A DNA stretch of 64,000 nucleotides from Flaccisagitta enflata (Eukaryota > Chaetognatha > Sagittoidea > Aphragmophora), in assembly GCA_965153355.1 (NCBI GenBank), contig OZ231128.1, forward strand, positions 51,336,001 to 51,400,000. Reading direction: 5' to 3'. The notes under the pieces are model-generated. The model made no database searches. It worked only from the letters and a program-made list of their open reading frames with translations, and had not been told where the DNA came from. Position numbers and translations under genes: made by a program. Shown here piece after piece: positions 38,503 to 51,090 of this stretch; the stretch's first letter is position 1; every line of letters begins with the position of its first letter.

Positions 38503-38725
38503 TTTTTAGTCGCGTGCTACAAGACTCTACTCATTACCGTGTCCGTCGGTCCGTCCGTCCGTTGGTCCGTCTGTCTGTCGGGCCCATATGATTTGGAGTT
38601 GCGAGCGGTTTCTGCATTAAGGCCTCTGCCCAACCGACCGCGACTGTCTTGATTTGGTCGCGTGCTACCCGACTTTACACCTCTCTTTGTTCGTCGGTCC
38701 ATCGGTCGATCTGTATCTTTTATGC
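38503..38725 (-). mobile_element. Two AACAAGG-family copies in tandem, truncated
   Basis: First: TTTTTTAGTCGCGTGCTAC, GTCCGTCGGTCCGTCCGTCC, TTTCTGCATTAAGGCCTCTG, CCAACCGACCGCGACTGTC. Second, starting 38,656: GGTCGCGTGCTACCCGACTT, then CGTCGGTCCATCGGTCG, and lost after about 38,725. Both lack GGCCTTGTT. Confidence 0.72.
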
Positions 38726-39190
38726 CTGTAATTTGGCCAGTAAGGTCAATTTGGAAAACTAAAATTCCATTTAGTGTTTATTGAAGGATCTTTTAAATCC
38801 TGCACTACAGGACATGTATTGAACTCTTTTAATTTTGCCCGTCATGTCCACAGCATTTTATTCTCTTTAATAAAACTTCCGACGCATTCGACGTTGCTCT
38901 CATGAACTAGCTTTCTTTCACAGTTACTTTCAAGTGTTTCTTCAAAAAAAAATTATTTCTTCACAAGAATGTGAAACTGCGTTGGTCAGCCTGGTCGACT
39001 TTGGTAAAAGTCACCGTAGAAAAAAAGGCGAAGGTCAGTTTATGTGCCTAACTGACTGAGTGACTGTAACTCTATTTTTAAAAATTACATTCTAGATCAA
39101 TCTCTGTTGTCTGTCGGTTCCTCAGTTGATCTGTCTATCTACCTCTTTCTGTCTCTCTGTGTCTCTGTCTCTGTCTCTGTCTCGTCTCTC
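38726..39190. other. AT-rich non-coding stretch
   Basis: Nothing recognised. Confidence 0.4.
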
Positions 39191-39191
39191 G

Positions 39192-39262
<71 letters not shown>
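39191..39262 (+). repeat. (CT)n microsatellite
   Basis: CT run preceded by CTGTCTCTGTCTC and followed by CTTTCTCTCTCCCCCC. Confidence 0.96.
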
Positions 39263-39598
39263 TTCTCTCTCCCCCCTCCCGATTCCTTCTGTTAGACATC
39301 CATTTATTCCCTTCAACTTTCTTGCCCTAATGCAAATCCAGTTTCACGCTATCTCAGGAATTGGGCACTTCGTCACTCTGACACTCCTGACACTCCGCCT
39401 TCGGTTCCGCAACTCACAATCCGCCTCACTTCCGCCGACCAAAATCGCCGCCTCCCAAAATGAGAGAGAGAGAGAGAGAAAGATCCTATAGACTGATTCT
39501 TCCACCATCTTTCCTGATCTCATTTTTTTTCTTTTCCCCGCGCTGCAGGATGTTTTTGTGAAGCCTCAATACTCGCGCCTCACCCTTCATCCTTATAT
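39263..39598. other. Non-coding stretch
   Basis: Nothing recognised beyond a short GA run at about 39,461. Confidence 0.4.
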
Positions 39599-40080
39599 AG
39601 GCAGTGGCCCCAAAGGGACCGATAGTCCATTGTTCCACACACAATAGAATTTTCTCATCATTACTTCGCACATTTTAAGGCTCAAATCCTGAATGTCAGG
39701 CTCAAGTTTCAATCTGCGGATTTTTCTAGGCTCAAATCCCCGCCCTTAGGCCTATATCTTAGCCTCAAGGTTCCAATATTCAGCCCAGAGCTCCACACCT
39801 TTCCCAATGGTCAAATCCCAGCCCTAAAGATGAAATCTGAGGCTCAAGGCTCACATCCCAGTCTTGGGGCTCAACAGTCAGCGTTGAAGCCCAACTCTCA
39901 GCTGCGAGGTTGAAAATCTACCACAAGGTGCATACACCAACCTGGCATAGGTCATCAGCTCCTTTAAAGTGGCTGCCCATCTCACCTCTTCTTAGCTCAT
40001 CTTGGCAGGCAATCACCGCCTCAATCTCTAACTCATTCTCATTTACCTCAAAAAGGGTCAACAGATACTGCTGACCATCT
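39599..40080 (+). mobile_element. GGGCAG-family element, copy G, diverged
   Basis: GGCAGTGGCCCCAAAGGGACC opens it. The core is AGGCTCAAATCCCAGCC-type units of loose quality. Then GGCTGCCC, GGCAGGCAATCACCG and the outer motif ATACTGCTGACCATCTG close it. The right inverted end is largely lost. Confidence 0.68.
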
Positions 40081-40370
40081 GATTCTTTTGCGGTTATACT
40101 TTTCTTTGCTTTCCTATTCCTTTTACCAAAATTGCGCGTTTTATCAGTGGAAAATTTGGGGAAAGGAGATAAGGGGAGGGAAGAAGCAATATGAGGGAAT
40201 TCAGGGTGCCAATTTCTTGACATTCTTTCGATATCTCGGCTCCTTTTAATTGAATCGAAGTGTCTCTTCCCAGACCCTCTTTGATTTTTGGTAACTCTGT
40301 CCAAAAACTCTAAGGTACCTGTAACTGGGGGTCTTGGCCTCGATATTAATCAATATTTTTACAGGGTGTC

Positions 40371-40485
40371 TTTTTAGGTGCGACAAAGCACCTCTATAAC
40401 TGGCTCTGTCCGTCTGTCGGTCTGTCTGTAACGCATTCGTTCGACGATCTACACGTCGCACCTTATTGGCCTACTTGGCCTTGTT
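40371..40485 (-). mobile_element. AACAAGG-family element, GGTGCGAC subfamily, shortest copy
   Basis: 115 bp. TTTTTAGGTGCGACAAAGCA, CTCTATAACTGGCTCTGTCC, only three GTC-type units, AACGCATTCG, TTCGACGATCTACACGTCGC, ACCTTATTGGCCTACTTGGC, CTTGTT. Variation against the 7,918 and 8,879 copies is mainly minisatellite number. Confidence 0.9.
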
Positions 40486-41427
40486 TTTTCTTTTCTTAAT
40501 TTCCATTTTCCCATCATCCTTCTCATCATCGTCATCATTTTTCGGTCGTTTAACCAACTTGCCTCCTCTCCTTTCCTTCGCTCCTCTTCATCTTTACACT
40601 CGTTATTCAAATAGTTTTTATTGTCCATTCCATCGCTTTCATTGTCCATACATGGGTCGTCGTTCTCTCTTTCTCAGCCATCCCTGATCCCTCTTTACCA
40701 TCACTCCGTTCCAGTGCCACACCTCAGAGCCCTTCCATCGCTTGTTGATCTTGCTTGTACGCCTTAGAGTAGTTTGGAACACGCTGATTTTGCTCAGGCT
40801 ATGATCTTATCACAACTCCATTTATGCCTGGATACTATTTGACAATAGTCCCAGATTCACTTGTTATTCCTCAAGACTCCACTAAACCAGGGGGGGTACG
40901 CAGGGTATCCAGAATGGCGGAAGAATTGATTTTTTTCTTGATTCCCAAAGATTCATGCCCAACTAAGCAGAATCTGTTGTCAAATCAATTCTTCCGGCCA
41001 TGGAAGTCGGAAAAAAGTGAGGTTGAACATGCTAACAAGGAACAAAAAAAATATCAGCAATCATCATAACTTTCATCAAGAGAGCATTTTGTTGTTCAAC
41101 CAAATTGATTCACAAAATGGTTGATCAACTCTTATTTACTTTTTCCATAACACAATGATTCACAACCATCGTGAACCATTTGTAATCAAAGACTAGAAAC
41201 TGGCCAAAGAATTTTCTGTTAGTTATTTTTCCGATCCATAAAATGGAGAATAATACAACACGGAATATCGAATTAGCTCAGTAAAAAATGATGGCACCCT
41301 AAAAAAGTCTTTTACACATCTAAGGCTTCGTCGTCTGCCACTAAACTGGTGCTTACTTTTCAGAAAAAAATGTCAACTGAAAAAAAAGTATCATGGAGAC
41401 TATGCGCAGCCAAAATTTTTGTTGGCT
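40486..41427. other. Non-coding stretch
   Basis: Pyrimidine-rich at first, then AT-rich. GAAGAATTGATTTTTTTCTT near 40,920 and AAATCAATTCTTCCGGCCAT near 40,983 form an imperfect inverted pair. The 81-codon frame across them is probably chance. Confidence 0.5.
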
Positions 41428-41757
41428 TCTGTATGGCTATTACGCCGATGGCATCCCGGGCTCTTATGTGCCCCTTCAAAATGTGACACTCACAATTTCA
41501 TTTCAAACAAGCCAACACGCAGCTTACTAAATGGGAACCTTTTTTAGGGTCAATTTGAAATTAAAAAAGATATTTTTAAGGAGATTCTTAAGGGGATTTT
41601 CTCCCTTTAATTTCAATTTTAACGGGCCCTCAAAAGGTTCCCATCAAGCTGGAAAGGAATACAATTGTGATCGTCTCATAATGAAGGGGGCACAAGAGAG
41701 CGATTTGGCAAAGTCCCGGAATGCAATGGGTGTAATGGCTATTATGTCTATGAAACT
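41428..41757. mobile_element. Imperfect foldback element
   Basis: GGCTATTACGCCGATGGCAT, CCCGGGCTCTTATGTGCCCC recur inverted at about 41,672-41,750 with several mismatches. Inside lies a tighter inverted pair ATGGGAACCTTTTTTAGGGT / CCTCAAAAGGTTCCCAT at 41,531-41,645. No target duplication established. Confidence 0.62.
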
Positions 41758-41773
41758 GTAAGCCAAGACTTAC

Positions 41774-42496
41774 TTTTTAGATGAGTCCGTCAGGAACGAA
41801 TCTCTATAAGAGGGTCTGTTTGTCCGTCCGTCTGTCCATCTATCTGTCCGTCTGCCCGTCCGTCCGTAACGCCTGTGCAAAAACCGCCTTTCTCGTCTAT
41901 TTTCTGGCCATGGTGAAATCTTACACTGAATCAAATACAGAGGAAGGAGAAATATAAGATGTGAACCCCCCTAAAACTGTAGCACCCCCCCCTTACAGAT
42001 CAAACTACAGTGATAAATAATAAATTGGATGTTGCTAATTAAAGTTTGTTACTGTACAAGTGGCGCCACCAGAGCGATTTTGCAATTTCCATTCCAGTCT
42101 CAAATTATGATACAAAATCTTTCATTTTATGAACTTTTAATAATAGTTAATTTTAGTGCTTTATTAAGCTACATCTTGACTTAAAAAGCAAAATTAAAAA
42201 ATCGCTCTGGTGACGCCACTTGCATTGATATAAACATTCTACCTCTACCTTTAAAGTGTCTTTAATTTAATCGGCTAGAGCTGTAGGTGGGGGTGCTACA
42301 GTTTTCAGGGGGTTCACACCTTATATTAACCTTTTCTCTGTAATCGACAAACATGTTTTGAGAGCCTCCTTTGCTACTTGGTCGTTTGATCTGACTGTTT
42401 GTCCATCTGTCTCTCCATCTATGTCACATATTTAGCACAAAATTCTATACTCGCGGAGACACAGTCCGGAAGCATTGTTGCCCGGTCGGGCTTGTT
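41774..42496 (-). mobile_element. AACAAGG-family element, GATGCGT subfamily, with nested MITE
   Basis: TTTTTAGATGAGTCCGTCAG + GAACGAATC hairpin, CTATAAGAGGG, GTCCGTCCGTCTGTCC minisatellite, and the 5' end CCGGAAGCATTGTTGCCCGG + TCGGGCTTGTT. Sister of the 6,405 copy (CCGACCGGGCAACGATGCGTCCGG). Extended to 723 bp by the MITE inside. Confidence 0.85.
41953..42325. mobile_element. MITE with TATAAGRTGTGAACCCCC ends
   Basis: Inverted ends TATAAGATGTGAACCCCCCT + AAAACTGTAGCACCCCC and TATAAGGTGTGAACCCCCTG + AAAACTGTAGCACCCCC. A second inverted pair further in: GTGGCGCCACCAGAGCGATT against AATCGCTCTGGTGACGCCAC. Foldback over most of its 373 bp; non-coding. Confidence 0.85.
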
Positions 42497-43206
<710 letters not shown>

Positions 43207-43376
43207 CGCTCTCTTCACGAATTTCATGCATTGAAAACTACTACCGTTTAGGGTTAATAGCAAATGGACTAAATGTCATTGAACACAATTTTCTGCCTTC
43301 CTGCTTTTCTTCTAAATTCTCTTATCTTTCAAGCTTTGCCTCTCACATGAGTGCTGGCATTTGATCCTGCTCAATT

Positions 43377-43598
43377 TTAAGTCGCGGACACGCCAATTTT
43401 CTGGGTCAGTCGGTACGTCCTTCCGTTTAATTTATAGGTGAATTGGTGGTGATGAGGGGGTGATTGGGGGGTGACAGGGATTTTTTTTTCGTGGTGGTGG
43501 GATTTGGGGCAGTGTGTAGGTGAATTGGTGGTGATGAGGGGGTGATTGGGGGGTGACAGGTATTTATTTTTCTTGGTGGTGGGATTTGGGGCAGTGTG
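43377..43598 (+). repeat. AACAAGG-family stub and 82-bp tandem duplication
   Basis: TTAAGTCGCGGACACGCC and GTCAGTCGGTACGTCC at 43,377-43,425 look like an AACAAGG 3' end. TAGGTGAATTGGTGGTGATG and the following 62 bases occur twice, at 43,435-43,516 and 43,517-43,598, with few differences. Confidence 0.8.
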
Positions 43599-43676
43599 CG
43601 TTTTTACCCCCCCCCCCCTCACTGAAACGTTTTTCGAGGCTTTCCGCTTCTGTCCACGTGTTCCCATGTACCCTGC

Positions 43677-43883
43677 TTTTTCTAGTCACATGCTCGCGAC
43701 CCTACAACCCGCTATGTTGGTCGGTCGGTTGGATGGTTGGTCACCGTTAGCTTTTTTAGCATTTTCGGCGTTTGCGGGCGTCTTTTGCATTACTGCTCCT
43801 GCCCAAATGTTTGAGTTAGCATGTTTCATCACTGCCCCTACCCACCCGCACGCGACTTCGGTAGCCGTGTATCCGGTCTTGTT
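43677..43883 (-). mobile_element. AACAAGG-family element, GTCGCG subfamily
   Basis: Complete 207-bp copy. TTTTTCTAGTCACATGCTCG + CGACCCTACAACCCGC, GGTCGGTCGGTTGGATGG, GGCGTTTGCGGGCGTC, TTGCATTACTGCTCCTGCCC, then CCCTACCCACCCGCACGCGA + CTTCGGTAGCCGTGTATCCG and GTCTTGTT. Confidence 0.88.
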
Positions 43884-44627
43884 GTTTTAAAAGTTAATTT
43901 CTGCAAAATTATTATCTCGCAGAGATACACCAGAGAGATTTTAAAGTCAACGAAAGCATCTGTTTTCCCTTGTTTCAACCAAAATGATTTTTTTGATTGC
44001 TCTATCACCCTAAGAGTAAAGGATAGGAATTGAGCAATTTTATGCTAGTTTCCAACTAGGTGATAACACTGATTTTTATCGTGAATAATTCCAAAAATAC
44101 CCTCAGAAATATACAGAATAAACAAATAGCCGCCTCAAATCAAAATATGATAATGAATGAATGTTTTGAAAACAAATAGGGCATTAAGAACTTGCCTGAA
44201 TTCATAGCAATATCTCATTAGCATATTGCCGTTTCTGCGTTATCAAGAAATTGAGATCGAAAAATCATTCGTTAGATTTTTTACAGATAAACTCCATATT
44301 GAAACAAGAGGAATATTGAAATAGTGAGAGAAAGGGTGTAAAAATGGCACCATCATATTTAGTACTGATAAAGATTCAATTGCGTCATTGAGAATGCTGA
44401 AGTCACCAAAGCTGTGGATCAGCTTTTCAATAAATCCTCTAGGAGTGACACCCACCCGCGTTGAATTATAGTCTGCGTCACGGAAGCTTCCTCGCTAATC
44501 TAAACGAGAGTATGGTCCCGCGACGGAATTCTGTTAAAGAACGCTAATTCCGAATGTTTGAGGCTCCAATACGGGGCTCCTAGAGATCGAGAGGAAGGGA
44601 ATGGAATTTATTGGGAAGACCCCAAGT
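43884..44627. other. AT-rich non-coding stretch
   Basis: Nothing recognised. Confidence 0.5.
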
Positions 44628-44746
44628 TTTTTGATGCGACAAAGCACCTCTATAACTGGCTGTGTTCGTCTGTTGGTCGGTCTGTCGGGTAGCGCATTCG
44701 TTCCACGATCCACACGTCGCACCTTATTGGCCTACTTAGCCTTGTT
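44628..44746 (-). mobile_element. AACAAGG-family element, GGTGCGAC subfamily
   Basis: TTTTTGATGCGACAAAGCAC, CTCTATAACTGGCTGTGTTC, three GTTGGTCGGTC units, AGCGCATTCGTTCCACGATC, CACACGTCGCACCTTATTGG, CCTACTTAGCCTTGTT. Here the first hairpin arm has changed (GATGC) so the local stem is weakened while the long-range arm is intact. Confidence 0.87.
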
Positions 44747-45709
44747 TTTCTCCAGTTCAGGTATCAATTTCGTTTCTCTTTATCACCAAAATGATTAAAC
44801 ACCGTTCACCATAATTTTCCTGCTCATTCTCGTTCATTTACTTACCATATTTCTCGTCACTAAGCTCTAGCAAGCGGACCAGCATCAGTTACTTTTTAGA
44901 CACGTTTTCGCCTCTTATATCAATCTTTCCTCCTCCCATCTTCCTCCATTAGATTCTCCCATTCAAGCTTCAATTAAAACTTTTTTTTTATCCAAATGCA
45001 GAGTTGGTTATTCGTTTTATGATTTTCCATTTTTGGTAACAATTTTATGGTTTTGACTTGAATGTTGAGTAGGACTCTCACCATGGGTTTTCGAGTTTTT
45101 GAGGTAGCCTAGAGTTGGTTTTGTTTTCGTTTTTGGTTTTGGTTTTGTTTACCATCACGGTCCCTTAGTCTTGACCAGAGATCCAACCTACAGGCTTTAA
45201 AAAGGTTCGTAAGAGCCGATGCTTTATGATTGTTTTAATCACTCAAATAATCTATTCTAATGTCTCAGGTTTATCCCATACCACTTGAAATATCACGGCT
45301 ATAGACGAATATCACGGCTATAGACGAAGGTGTGGCTGTTCGGTCCATTTTCTTCTGGGTCGACGATTTTTCCTCTCTTCTTCCATTTTCTCACGACTGG
45401 TTTTTCTTCATTTTATCGTTTATGACTTAAATTTATCTTCCCATTTCCTCTTTTTCTCCTTTTCATGTTTTAAGACTTTCAATCGCCGTTTCCTTCTCTC
45501 CTTTCTTCCTTTTCTCTTTCCCCCTTCATCCTATTTCTATCTCTTCTTCCTCTTCTCCTCATGTTTCCTCTACTGTTCTTTTTATATTCTCTTCTTTTTT
45601 TCCTTCCCTCTTTTTCATCTACTCTTTCTTCTTCGCCAATTTCTCAGGCTTTTTTTCGTTATTGATCTTTTTCATTTTTGCTCTCTTTCCCTCGTCTGTA
45701 CTACCTCTT

Positions 45710-45748
<39 letters not shown>
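44747..45748. other. Non-coding stretch, pyrimidine-rich
   Basis: 45,340-45,740 is C/T-rich and ends in a (CT)n run at about 45,712-45,746. A 19-bp tandem duplication (ATATCACGGCTATAGACGA) lies at about 45,290-45,328. No gene. Confidence 0.6.
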
Positions 45749-45750
<2 letters not shown>

Positions 45751-45869
45751 GTTTTTGTGCGCATTGGCCATTTCGTGAATTTGAATATGCGTGCACATTT
45801 GTAACGCCCTTTCACCACTTTTCATTCTCTTCAAACTTAGAAGCACTTACATTTTGATGCTTTTGCCAG
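45749..45869 (+). repeat. Left flank of the foldback, copy of 55,491-55,614
   Basis: CACTGGTTTTTGTGCGCATT to GATGCTTTTGCCAG matches 55,491-55,614 with a few differences. It ends in the first copy of the target duplication TTTTGCCAG (45,861-45,869). Confidence 0.9.
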
Positions 45870-47046
45870 TGGGATGAACCACAAAAAAGTAAAAATCATC
45901 ACAGGTCATCGCTCATCTGGGAAAACATGTGGGAGGAGGTGTAATTGCCTGGGGTAGGATCAATTTTGCCAAAATTTTGGCCAAATCGTTACTCGGATCA
46001 AATATGTGGTCTATATCGGACAGGTCAAAAAAATATTTTTTCAAAATACCCAAAAAAGTTTGCCTATAGCCCTAGAAGACAGGATCAAGCATCAAAAGTT
46101 GACTAAAAATGACCAATTTGGAGATATTTCAATTTTAGCACTTTTTCAAATGGTTTAGAGGGCATTAGGACCTTGAATAATTTATTTTTGCTACCAAATT
46201 CAATAGTTTCCAACCCAAAATTTTACTGCGGATCTGATTCTGGCAAAAAAATTTTTGGAAAAAGACCCCTAGACCCCTAAATTGACATTTTGGGGGTGTT
46301 TAGAGGGTATTAGGGCCTCAAATAGTTTATTTTTGACACAAAATCAACCTATCTCCGACATATTTTCAGCTTGCCAATCCAAATCTGGCAAAAAAAATTG
46401 AGTCAAATGACCCCTAGACCCCTAAATTGCCATTTTTAGGCGTTTTTGAGGTTTTTTTGCTACTTTTTCAGTTATAAAAAGTTCATGCTCCTTAGAAAAC
46501 CCTGAGAAATAGTAGAAATGTCTGACAACTGTTCAAATGTACAAAGCTTTACCCTTTTCAACAAGTTTTTCTGGGATATTTCACAGATTAGTGCTTTAAA
46601 ATAGCTTAAACATGGCAAAATATGAGTTTTTTAGCATTTTTAAGCCTAAATTTATTCATGCAGCTTCAAAAATCCTGGAAATAATTATTAATTGTTGAAA
46701 CATGAATACTATTAACCTCAACAACATGCTGTGTGAGAAATTTTCAAGATCAAAGCTTTAAAAATTGCCTAAAAATAGCAAAATAATGATTCTTTTTAGT
46801 GTTTTTAAGAAAAAACTGTCTTACACATCTTTGAAACTCTCAGTGTTTCCTATCAGTTCCATTTACTACAACAACAACAACAACAACAACAACAACCAAG
46901 ACAATGATAACAACAACAAAAACAACCACAACAACCAAGACAATGATAATAACAATAACAACCAAGACAATGATAACAACAACAACAACAACAACAACAA
47001 CGATGATAACAACAATAACAACAACAACATCAACAAAGACGATGAT

Positions 47047-47082
<36 letters not shown>

Positions 47083-47117
47083 AACATCTACAAAGACAAT
47101 GATAACAACAACAAAGC

Positions 47118-47148
<31 letters not shown>

Positions 47149-47201
47149 GCAACGATGATAACAAAAACAATAACAACAACAACAACAACAAAGACGATGA
47201 T

Positions 47202-47235
<34 letters not shown>

Positions 47236-47316
47236 ACAATAACAATAACAATAACAACAACAGCAACAATAACACTTTCTAGGAGGATTTCGAGCGATAC
47301 GTAGATTACTATTCTT
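45870..47316 (+). repeat. Left terminal inverted repeat of the foldback
   Basis: About 1.0 kb AT-rich sequence containing two tandem segments with GACCCCTAGACCCCTAAATTG (46,264 and 46,408), then an interrupted (AAC)n/(AAT)n tract 46,867-47,275, closed by CTAGGAGGATTTCGAGCGAT. The poly-Asn/Thr frame over the AAC tract is an artefact. Confidence 0.9.
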
Positions 47317-48090
47317 CGTTCTTTCTTTCTTTCCCTCTTTCTTTCTTTCTTTCTTTCTTGCTTTCTTGCTTTCTTGTTTGCTTGCTTGCTTGCTTGCTTT
47401 CTTTCTTTCTTTTTTTCTTTCTTTCTTTCTTTCTTTCTGTCTGTCTGTCTGTCTTTCTTTTTTTCTTTCCCATAATATGCTGACCAGACTCGTGTTTCTT
47501 GTTGTTGTTGTTGTCATTACTGTTTGCCAGGGGTGTTATCTGGAAGGAGGTTGTACACTATTTGGCTTCTCCAAGAGGCTATACAGCCACCGCGTGTCTT
47601 TGGTGATGACGACCAACGCATTTATTACAGTGAATCGTGTTTTTAGCATAATCTGAATAAAATATTTATGAATTTTAACTGTCCCGTGGGGATTTAGTAA
47701 AGTGAGTGAGTGAGCCTGAGAATGGAACAAGGCCAGTTACCCCAGCCACATGCAGGTGGGCAGGGGCCGTATTTGATATCACCTGGGCGCTTTTTAAGTA
47801 AAATGAAAAATTCAAGATTTTTATCTTGATTTTGCATAAAAAATTTCACAGGTTAGTCTGACTTATTTTGTGACAGTATATTGCTAATCCTGGCAAAATT
47901 CCCTTTTATTTGATATGTCGCACTATAAGGTTCTAAAAAGAAATACAATTTTCATATTTTAGGCCACCGTTATGATTTTTGTAACTGTAACATAAAAAAT
48001 GAAACTTTTATTTCTTTTCAAAACCCTATAGCGCGACCTATCAAATTAAAGAAAAATAGAAAGAGAAAAAGATGGAAAGAAAGTGAAGGT
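47317..48090. repeat. Material present only in the left arm
   Basis: Holds (CTTT)n with CTTG and CTGT variants at 47,319-47,467, a fragment of the GAGCGA-core MITE (about 47,585-47,712), an AACAAGG-family 5' end (47,726-47,800: AACAAGGCCAGTTACCCCAG) and a small hairpin 47,908-48,047 (TTTGATATGTCGCACTATAA against TATAGCGCGACCTATCAAAT). The right arm has only 85 bp at this place. Confidence 0.7.
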
Positions 48091-48894
48091 AGGAACAAAA
48101 CAAACAAATGAATAAACAAACAAATAGAAAGGACGTAAGAATTGAGAGAATTATATTGCTCACATTAATGGAGAGTGACTACTACCTTCTTAATTTTGAG
48201 CATTTTGAATAGCCTAACAACAAAAAATGCAATGTCATAGAAAAGTTCTCTATCAAAGGGATATGGCCCAAAATCATGTTAACCGATGGTCCATGAAAAA
48301 GATTTAGCCCTGGAACCCCTATAAATAAGTTTTTGCAGAAGAAGTCTGCTTCGTTCATCTAAACCTATGCCGCCATTGAGGAGACGTTTTTCTATTTAGC
48401 CATGATTGAATATGATTACATCTTAGTAATGTTATTATGAAAATATCTTTAAAATCACAAGATAATGGCGAAAAAGCTAAGTCGAATCATGGAAAGTGAT
48501 TTTTTATATCGAAATCATAATAGCACATTCAATAATGTCAAAAAAAAGATAAAACGTGCATTTTTTTGTTTTGAAACCATAATAATATTTGTTTGCTATG
48601 CCTATACATTTTGGATTTTTGGGAATTAGACACAGTAATCCAATACATAAATATCTATTGCTTCATTGGTCTAAATTTAAGCTTTTTTGCATTTTAAAAA
48701 AGTATTACTATAAAAGGTCAATTTGTTAAAGCTTCAGTTTTGCCACCTTCCTTCATGGGAAAATCGCAGGAAATGAATGTGCGTGTTCACATGATATATC
48801 TCTTCAACATACCAAGCGCTCAGCCCACTCCGAGCCGTCGCATAGCGTCGCAAACCCATGAAGTATGATGCTGTCTTTGTCATTGTTTACATTT

Positions 48895-49420
48895 TTTAAA
48901 ATGGCCTAACTTTTGAACGCCTGGACCAATTTGCTTCATATTTGGAGGGAAGTGGTACCAAAGTAGGCTGCTTTGCATCCTATGCATGTGTTATGATCTG
49001 ACCACCCCAGCCGGCCCAACCAGCCTACTAGCCTAAAAGTGAAAAACATGCAAAACTTTGGCATTTTTCTACCGATTTAGCCAAAACTTGGTATTGAGTC
49101 TCGAAGTGGAAGGACCCAATTTATGAATGTGATTCATTAAGATTTCAGCATGCTCACTGGCCAAACCGGCCTACCACCCAAGCGCCCTACCGGCCTAAAA
49201 GTGAAAAGCATGCATAACTTTGGCACTTTTCAATCAAATCAGGAGAAACTTAGTACAGACACTCAAAATGGAAGGAGTTGATGAATGTATGTGATTTATT
49301 AAAATTTGAGTACACCAACTGGCCAAACCGGCATACCACCCAACCAGCCTACCAGCTCAAAGTGAAAGAAGTGTTTAATATGGGCATGTTTCAACCAATT
49401 TGGTATGTCATGGTGTACAG
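48895..49420 (+). repeat. About 160-bp tandem repeat, three units
   Basis: AAAAGTGAAAA-CATGCA recurs near 49,034, 49,196 and (diverged) 49,355. Each unit has CTGGCCAAACCGGCCTACCA-like text followed by ACTTTGGCATTTTTC and a CAATTT.G segment. Fragments of the same text occur near 50,212 and 50,300. Confidence 0.8.
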
Positions 49421-49730
49421 GAACAGGAAATTTTAGGTTTATTTTACTTTTTACTTGTGATATAGATTTATCATCATAAAATAATATCAGGATTTCAGTT
49501 AAGTATTTTTGATATAATCTATAAGGTTGTTTTAAAAATGTGTTTAAACCCAGAATACTGACTTTTGTTTCATGACAATCAAAAATAAAAATTCTATGTT
49601 TGAATTCTTTAGAAAAATAGTTAACAAAATTTTAATATGTTGTTAGGTGAAATTATATCATGGCCTCAGAAAAAAAAGTTTTGCATTTTTAAGAACATGG
49701 CCCTTTTCTCATATGTCTTTAAAAATCTTC

Positions 49731-49967
49731 TTTTTAGTCGTGTGCACGCGACTCTACAACCTGCTTTGTCGGTCCGTCCATCTGTCGGTCCATCCATCGG
49801 TCGGTCGGTCCATCCCTCCGTCCCTCCGTCCGTCCGTCCATCACACTTTACTTTTTTTGGGTCTTTGTGGTCTGTTGCCTCACTGCTCCTGCCCAAATGA
49901 TGAAGTGACCTCAAATACAGCCCCTGCCCACCCGCATGCGACTAGGGTTGCCGTGAATCCGGCTTGT
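49731..49967 (-). mobile_element. AACAAGG-family element, GTCGCG subfamily
   Basis: Complete copy: TTTTTAGTCGTGTGCACGCG + ACTCTACAACCTGCTTTGTC, then GGTCGGTCGGTCCATCCC-type minisatellite of about 95 bp, CACTGCTCCTGCCCAAATGA, CCCCTGCCCACCCGCATGCG + ACTAGGGTTGCCGTGAATCC and GGCTTGTT. Inserted in the hAT-like element. Confidence 0.9.
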
Positions 49968-50754
49968 TTCTAACTTTTTTCAATACAATATGTACAACAA
50001 ATCTGTAAATCAGAGGTTATCTATACAAAAATCTATTATTTAACATTTAAAAAATGCTTTTTCAACAAAAAAAATTAAAAATGATAATATAAAAAATATC
50101 TAGAGAATTGAAATGACGCATGAAATTTCTTCTTCCCATACACTGCGGCCTATGGAGACACAAAATAGAATAACTCAACCTATGTATGAGATTACAAAGA
50201 TTTCAGAATAATAACTGGCCAAACCAGCCGGCCACCCGCTAGATAGCAACATTTCACATACATTTTGGTTTTATGATGATTAGAGCATGACTACTAACCA
50301 AACCAGCCTACCACCCAATTTGCAGAGGAACGGAATATCTGGAGGTGTAACATTTATTGTCATTGGATCAAGCGTTGTGCCTTTTATTTATATCAAATAG
50401 GTTAAATTAGTGATACTAAGAAATGAAAAAAAAATATCAAGATTCATGAGAGACTCGCCTGTAGTATAGCTATGGAGTTGCAATAATTTTTTTTCATACT
50501 AAAATTGTTTTGAACAAATACACTCATTACTCAATGAGATAAAGCAAAAAAAAATCACCAAAAAAAATAATTATTTCATCAAACCATTTGCAGTTGATAA
50601 ATCAAAATACCAAGTTTTTTCTTTCTAGGTAATATCATACAGCATGAAGTGACAATGATTCAAGCAGAATTTGAAAAACTTCTATAATTTCATGATATCA
50701 TTAAAGATACATGAAATATTAAAACCTTGATATAGCAAACTTCTTGTGCCCCTG
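49968..50754. other. AT-rich interior of the hAT-like element
   Basis: Nothing recognised apart from CTGGCCAAACCAGCC and CTAACCAAACCAGCCTACCA fragments of the 160-bp repeat. Confidence 0.5.
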
Positions 50755-50779
50755 ATCTCTCTCTCTCTCTCTGTCTCTC

Positions 50780-50823
<44 letters not shown>

Positions 50824-51039
50824 TCTCTCTCTCTCTCTCACACACACACTCTCTCTCACACACACACTCTCTCTCTCACACACTCGCTCTCTCACACACT
50901 CGCTCTCTCACACACTCGCTCTCTCACACACTCGCTCTCTCACACACACTCGCCCTCTCACACACACTCGCCCTCTCACACACACTCGCCCTCTCACACA
51001 AACTCGCCCTCTCACACACTCTCTTTCACGCTGTCTCTA

Positions 51040-51072
<33 letters not shown>

Positions 51073-51090
51073 TTCTCTCTCCTACTCTTT
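50755..51090 (+). repeat. (CT)n and CACACACTCGCTCTCT minisatellite
   Basis: CT run, then CACACA/CTCTCT alternations that settle into 16-19 bp units CTCGCTCTCTCACACA and CTCGCCCTCTCACACACA, and end in CT again. Confidence 0.95.

Noticed and set aside
46765-47304. Asn/Thr-rich 179-codon frame
   Set aside because: AAC/AAT triplets inside a transposon arm; the mirror arm gives a frame of different length because of slippage.
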